From Myxococcales bacterium (GTDB taxonomy: Bacteria; Myxococcota; Myxococcia; Myxococcales; Myxococcaceae): 6,828 bases of DNA. Positions 5,123 through 6,828 of the stretch are shown here, piece by piece. The position numbers were made by a program, and so were the translations under genes. Every line of letters begins with the position of its first letter. Position 1 is the first letter of the stretch. The stretch is taken from the NCBI GenBank assembly GCA_009885595.1, contig VFKJ01000022.1, positions 1 through 6,828 of the forward strand, given 5' to 3'. The notes beneath the pieces were generated by a model. That model did not search any database. It saw nothing but the letters and a program-made list of their open reading frames with translations, and was not told where the DNA came from.

Positions 5123-6625
5123 ATGATCGTCAAGTGCGAGCAGTGCCAGACGCGGTTCAAGATCCCGGACGACAAGGTCACCGACAAGGGTGTGAAAGTC
5201 CGCTGCACCAAGTGCAGCCACACCTTTCGCGTGACGCGCGACATGGCCCAAAGCGTCACCGGCGTGGCCCCCGCCTTCGTGCCCCCACCCCCAGGAGGGG
5301 ACCCGTTCGCCCGGTTCGGCGCCCCTTCCGGGCCCCCTGACGCCGAAGCGACGAGGCCGGGGGTCTTCACGCTCGGGGTCGAAGCGACGAAGAGGGTCGC
5401 CCCCCCGTATCCACCTCAGCCGGGGCCCGCCGCTTCGACCGCGGTGCCGTTCGACTTCGGGTCGCTGACGCCGCCTGGCGCTCCCACGATGCCCACGATG
5501 CCCACGTTCGTCCCGCCGGTGGCGCCGCTGCCTGCGGCCTCGCCGTTCGACTTCGCCGCGATCGCGAGGCCTTCCCCCGCTGCACCGCCGCCGCCTGCAG
5601 CCGGGTTCGACTTCTCCAACTTCGCGGCGCCGACGCAGCCGATGGCCCCCATCCCTCCGGTGCGTCCTCCTCCGGCGGCTCCGGTGGCGCCGCCCGCGAT
5701 GCCGGCGTTCGACTTCTCTGCCGCCACCTCGTACCCACCGCAGCCCAGCGCGTTCGACATGGGGGGCTTGCCGGGGGCCCCGCCGCCTCCTCCGCCGTTC
5801 CCCGGCGCGCCCAGCGCCCTGGCCCCCAGCAGCCTGGGCTCGGCAGATGGCTTCTTCGCGGGCACCGAAGAGGCCGCCCCCGCGCATTCACCGCTGGATG
5901 GCGCGGCGGCCCGGGCGATGTTCGACGTGCCCGCGCCTGCTCCCTCGGCGCTGCTCGATCTCCCCCCGCCGGACCTGGAGCCCGCCGCGCGCAACGTGGA
6001 GCGGGTGGCGCCGAGCAAACCGCAGAGCGCGCCTCCCCCGGTCATCGCGCCCGTGGGCCCGGGCGGCCCGCCGCCGCGCCGCCGCACCGCCGTCGGCATC
6101 GTGGTGAACGTGGTGATCGCCGCGATGCTGGTGCTGGGCCTGGTGGTGGTCGGTTCCGCCTACCTGAACGAAGGGAAGTTCTCGACCGAGGCCCTCTCGC
6201 TCGAGGGACTCAAGAACACCTTCGCGCCTTCGGTGACCTTCGTGGCCGACGACGTCTCCAACGGGCTCTACGACACCCGCGCGGGCCGCTCGGTCTTCTT
6301 CGTGCGCGGCGCGGTGATCAACCGCAGCGACGCGGCGGTGAAGATCGTGGTGAAGGCGGAGATCGTCGAAGACGACCGGGTGGTGCGCTTCGGCGAGAGC
6401 TGGGCCGGCGAGCCCGCGTCACCCGAGGAGATCTTCCTCATCGACAACACCGAGGCGCTGGAAGCGCTGAACCTCAAGGTGGAGAAGCGCTCGCTGGTGG
6501 TGCCGGCGGGTGCCGCGGCGGCCTTCGTGGTTCCCTTCACCGAGTACCCGCCCGACCTCAAGGACTTCCGGGTGCGGGTGGGGGCGCGCGCGGTCGCGGT
6601 CGCGCCGACGGCCGCCAACCCCTGA
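5123..6625 (+). CDS. Zinc-ribbon, Pro/Ala-rich, single-TM protein with DUF3426-like periplasmic domain
   Basis: This is a 500-residue protein. Residues 1-37 are an MJ0042-type zinc ribbon with Cys5-x2-Cys8 and Cys28-x2-Cys31. Residues about 42-318 are a Pro/Ala/Gly-rich, surely disordered linker with four FDF motifs (110-112, 142-144, 162-164, 196-198) and related FDM (211-213) and FDV (267-269). Arg319-321 precedes one TM helix at about 323-347, which predicts the N-terminus in the cytoplasm. Residues 375-490 form a beta-rich periplasmic domain that resembles DUF3426 (strand phrase VRGAVINRSDAAVKIVVKA at 394-412). The same overall plan, cytoplasmic zinc ribbon, disordered linker, TM and periplasmic part, is found in myxobacterial AgmX/GltJ, but that protein has GYF and TonB-like parts not seen here. 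I chose the ATG at 5123 because the zinc ribbon begins at once; a frame from 5066 adds 19 unlikely residues. The gene is divergent from phaR and 2 nt upstream of the next gene. Its partners are unknown. Confidence 0.88.
   Translation: MIVKCEQCQTRFKIPDDKVTDKGVKVRCTKCSHTFRVTRDMAQSVTGVAPAFVPPPPGGDPFARFGAPSGPPDAEATRPGVFTLGVEATKRVAPPYPPQPGPAASTAVPFDFGSLTPPGAPTMPTMPTFVPPVAPLPAASPFDFAAIARPSPAAPPPPAAGFDFSNFAAPTQPMAPIPPVRPPPAAPVAPPAMPAFDFSAATSYPPQPSAFDMGGLPGAPPPPPPFPGAPSALAPSSLGSADGFFAGTEEAAPAHSPLDGAAARAMFDVPAPAPSALLDLPPPDLEPAARNVERVAPSKPQSAPPPVIAPVGPGGPPPRRRTAVGIVVNVVIAAMLVLGLVVVGSAYLNEGKFSTEALSLEGLKNTFAPSVTFVADDVSNGLYDTRAGRSVFFVRGAVINRSDAAVKIVVKAEIVEDDRVVRFGESWAGEPASPEEIFLIDNTEALEALNLKVEKRSLVVPAGAAAAFVVPFTEYPPDLKDFRVRVGARAVAVAPTAANP
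5450..5929 (+). repeat. Repeated FDF-type motifs in the disordered linker
   Basis: Six Phe-Asp-(Phe/Met/Val) triplets occur at codons starting 5450, 5546, 5606, 5708, 5753 and 5921. Most are preceded by Pro, Gly or Ala. Four are exact FDF, and their sequence context varies, so this is a protein-level motif repeat rather than a recent DNA duplication. It suggests several docking sites for one partner. Confidence 0.7.
5483..5509 (+). repeat. 9-bp tandem repeat inside the zinc-ribbon gene
   Basis: CCCACGATG occurs at 5483-5491 and 5492-5500, and a third, partial unit CCCACGTTC follows at 5501-5509. The unit is a multiple of three and codes for repeated Pro-Thr-Met, so gain or loss of a copy would only lengthen or shorten the linker. 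Confidence 0.8.
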
Positions 6626-6627
6626 GC

Positions 6628-6828
6628 ATGAGTGACGAGCGCGAGGAGGAGCGCCTGATCATCAGGCGGCTCGACGCGCTGGGTGGCGGTCACGAGGTGC
6701 TCCGGCGCGCGGCCGCGCGGGCGCTGGGCGAGCTCGAGCCACCCCAGGCGACCGAGCTGCTCTCGACCGTGATGCAGCTCTCGGTCGCGCGCTGGGCCCC
6801 GGCGATGCGGGTGCTGCCCGCCTTCATG
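6628..6828 (+). CDS. Start of an unidentified helical protein, cut by the right edge
   Basis: An ATG at 6628, 2 nt after the TGA of the zinc-ribbon gene, opens a frame that runs to the window end (67 codons). It begins MSDEREEERLIIRRLDALGG and continues with Ala/Leu/Arg/Glu-rich amphipathic helices. One stretch (residues 24-49, around A-A-R-A-L-G-E-L-E-P) is reminiscent of a HEAT-like repeat. It has no signal peptide, Cys or TM segment, so it is probably cytoplasmic. The tight spacing implies co-transcription and perhaps coupled translation with the zinc-ribbon gene. The family is not recognised from the part visible. Confidence 0.65.
   Translation, partial: MSDEREEERLIIRRLDALGGGHEVLRRAAARALGELEPPQATELLSTVMQLSVARWAPAMRVLPAFM

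Noticed and set aside
5281..5300. C-rich and G-rich runs as possible quadruplex or regulatory elements.
   Set aside because: They encode Pro and Gly in the linker, and codon choice in a GC-rich genome explains them.
5102..6099. Long minus-strand frames opposite the zinc-ribbon gene.
   Set aside because: They are Gly/Arg/Ala-rich shadows of the Pro/Ala-rich linker. The + strand has the paired CxxC ribbon, TM helix and periplasmic domain.

Overview
The window looks like chromosomal DNA of a GC-rich member of the Myxococcota (Myxococcus/Archangium/Anaeromyxobacter-like). The case rests on very high GC with strong G/C third positions, a TPR lipoprotein whose C-terminal half resembles those common in this phylum, a zinc-ribbon/Pro-Ala-rich/single-TM protein of a type common in myxobacteria, and a stand-alone PhaR-type regulator. 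I see no tRNA, rRNA, insertion sequence, CRISPR array or sign of recent transfer. Genes are tightly packed and no gap between genes exceeds about 110 bp.

Layout. A leftward (minus-strand) operon starts near 3294: an ArsA/Get3-family ATPase with a complete signature P-loop (3294-2395), a second ArsA-family ATPase joined to it by a 4-nt GTGA overlap (2398-1265), a TPR outer-membrane-type lipoprotein (1188-88), and the first 24 codons of another gene that runs off the left edge (74-1). A short divergent spacer (3295-3345) carries a consensus TTGACA box and leads rightward to a 98-residue phasin-like coiled-coil protein (3346-3642) and a ParA-type ATPase (3655-4419). The ParA gene converges on a PhaR-type regulator (5015-4416). 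Their stop codons overlap inside the loop of a small hairpin. A second divergent spacer (5016-5122) separates phaR from a 500-residue zinc-ribbon, proline-rich, single-TM protein (5123-6625). That gene is followed 2 nt later by the start of a helical protein that runs off the right edge (6628-6828).

How the genes may work together. The two ArsA proteins look like an asymmetric pair: only one has the signature lysine of the deviant Walker A motif. They recall the adjacent ArsA/Get3-like pairs of actinobacteria (BagA/BagB of Mycobacterium tuberculosis). The phasin-like protein, the ParA ATPase and PhaR form a second cluster. It suggests, by inference only, a ParA system that acts on a granule or surface-coated cargo rather than on a chromosome, since no parB or obvious parS is present. 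The zinc-ribbon protein has the layout expected of a membrane-spanning adaptor: cytoplasmic zinc ribbon, disordered linker with repeated FDF motifs, one TM helix and a periplasmic domain.
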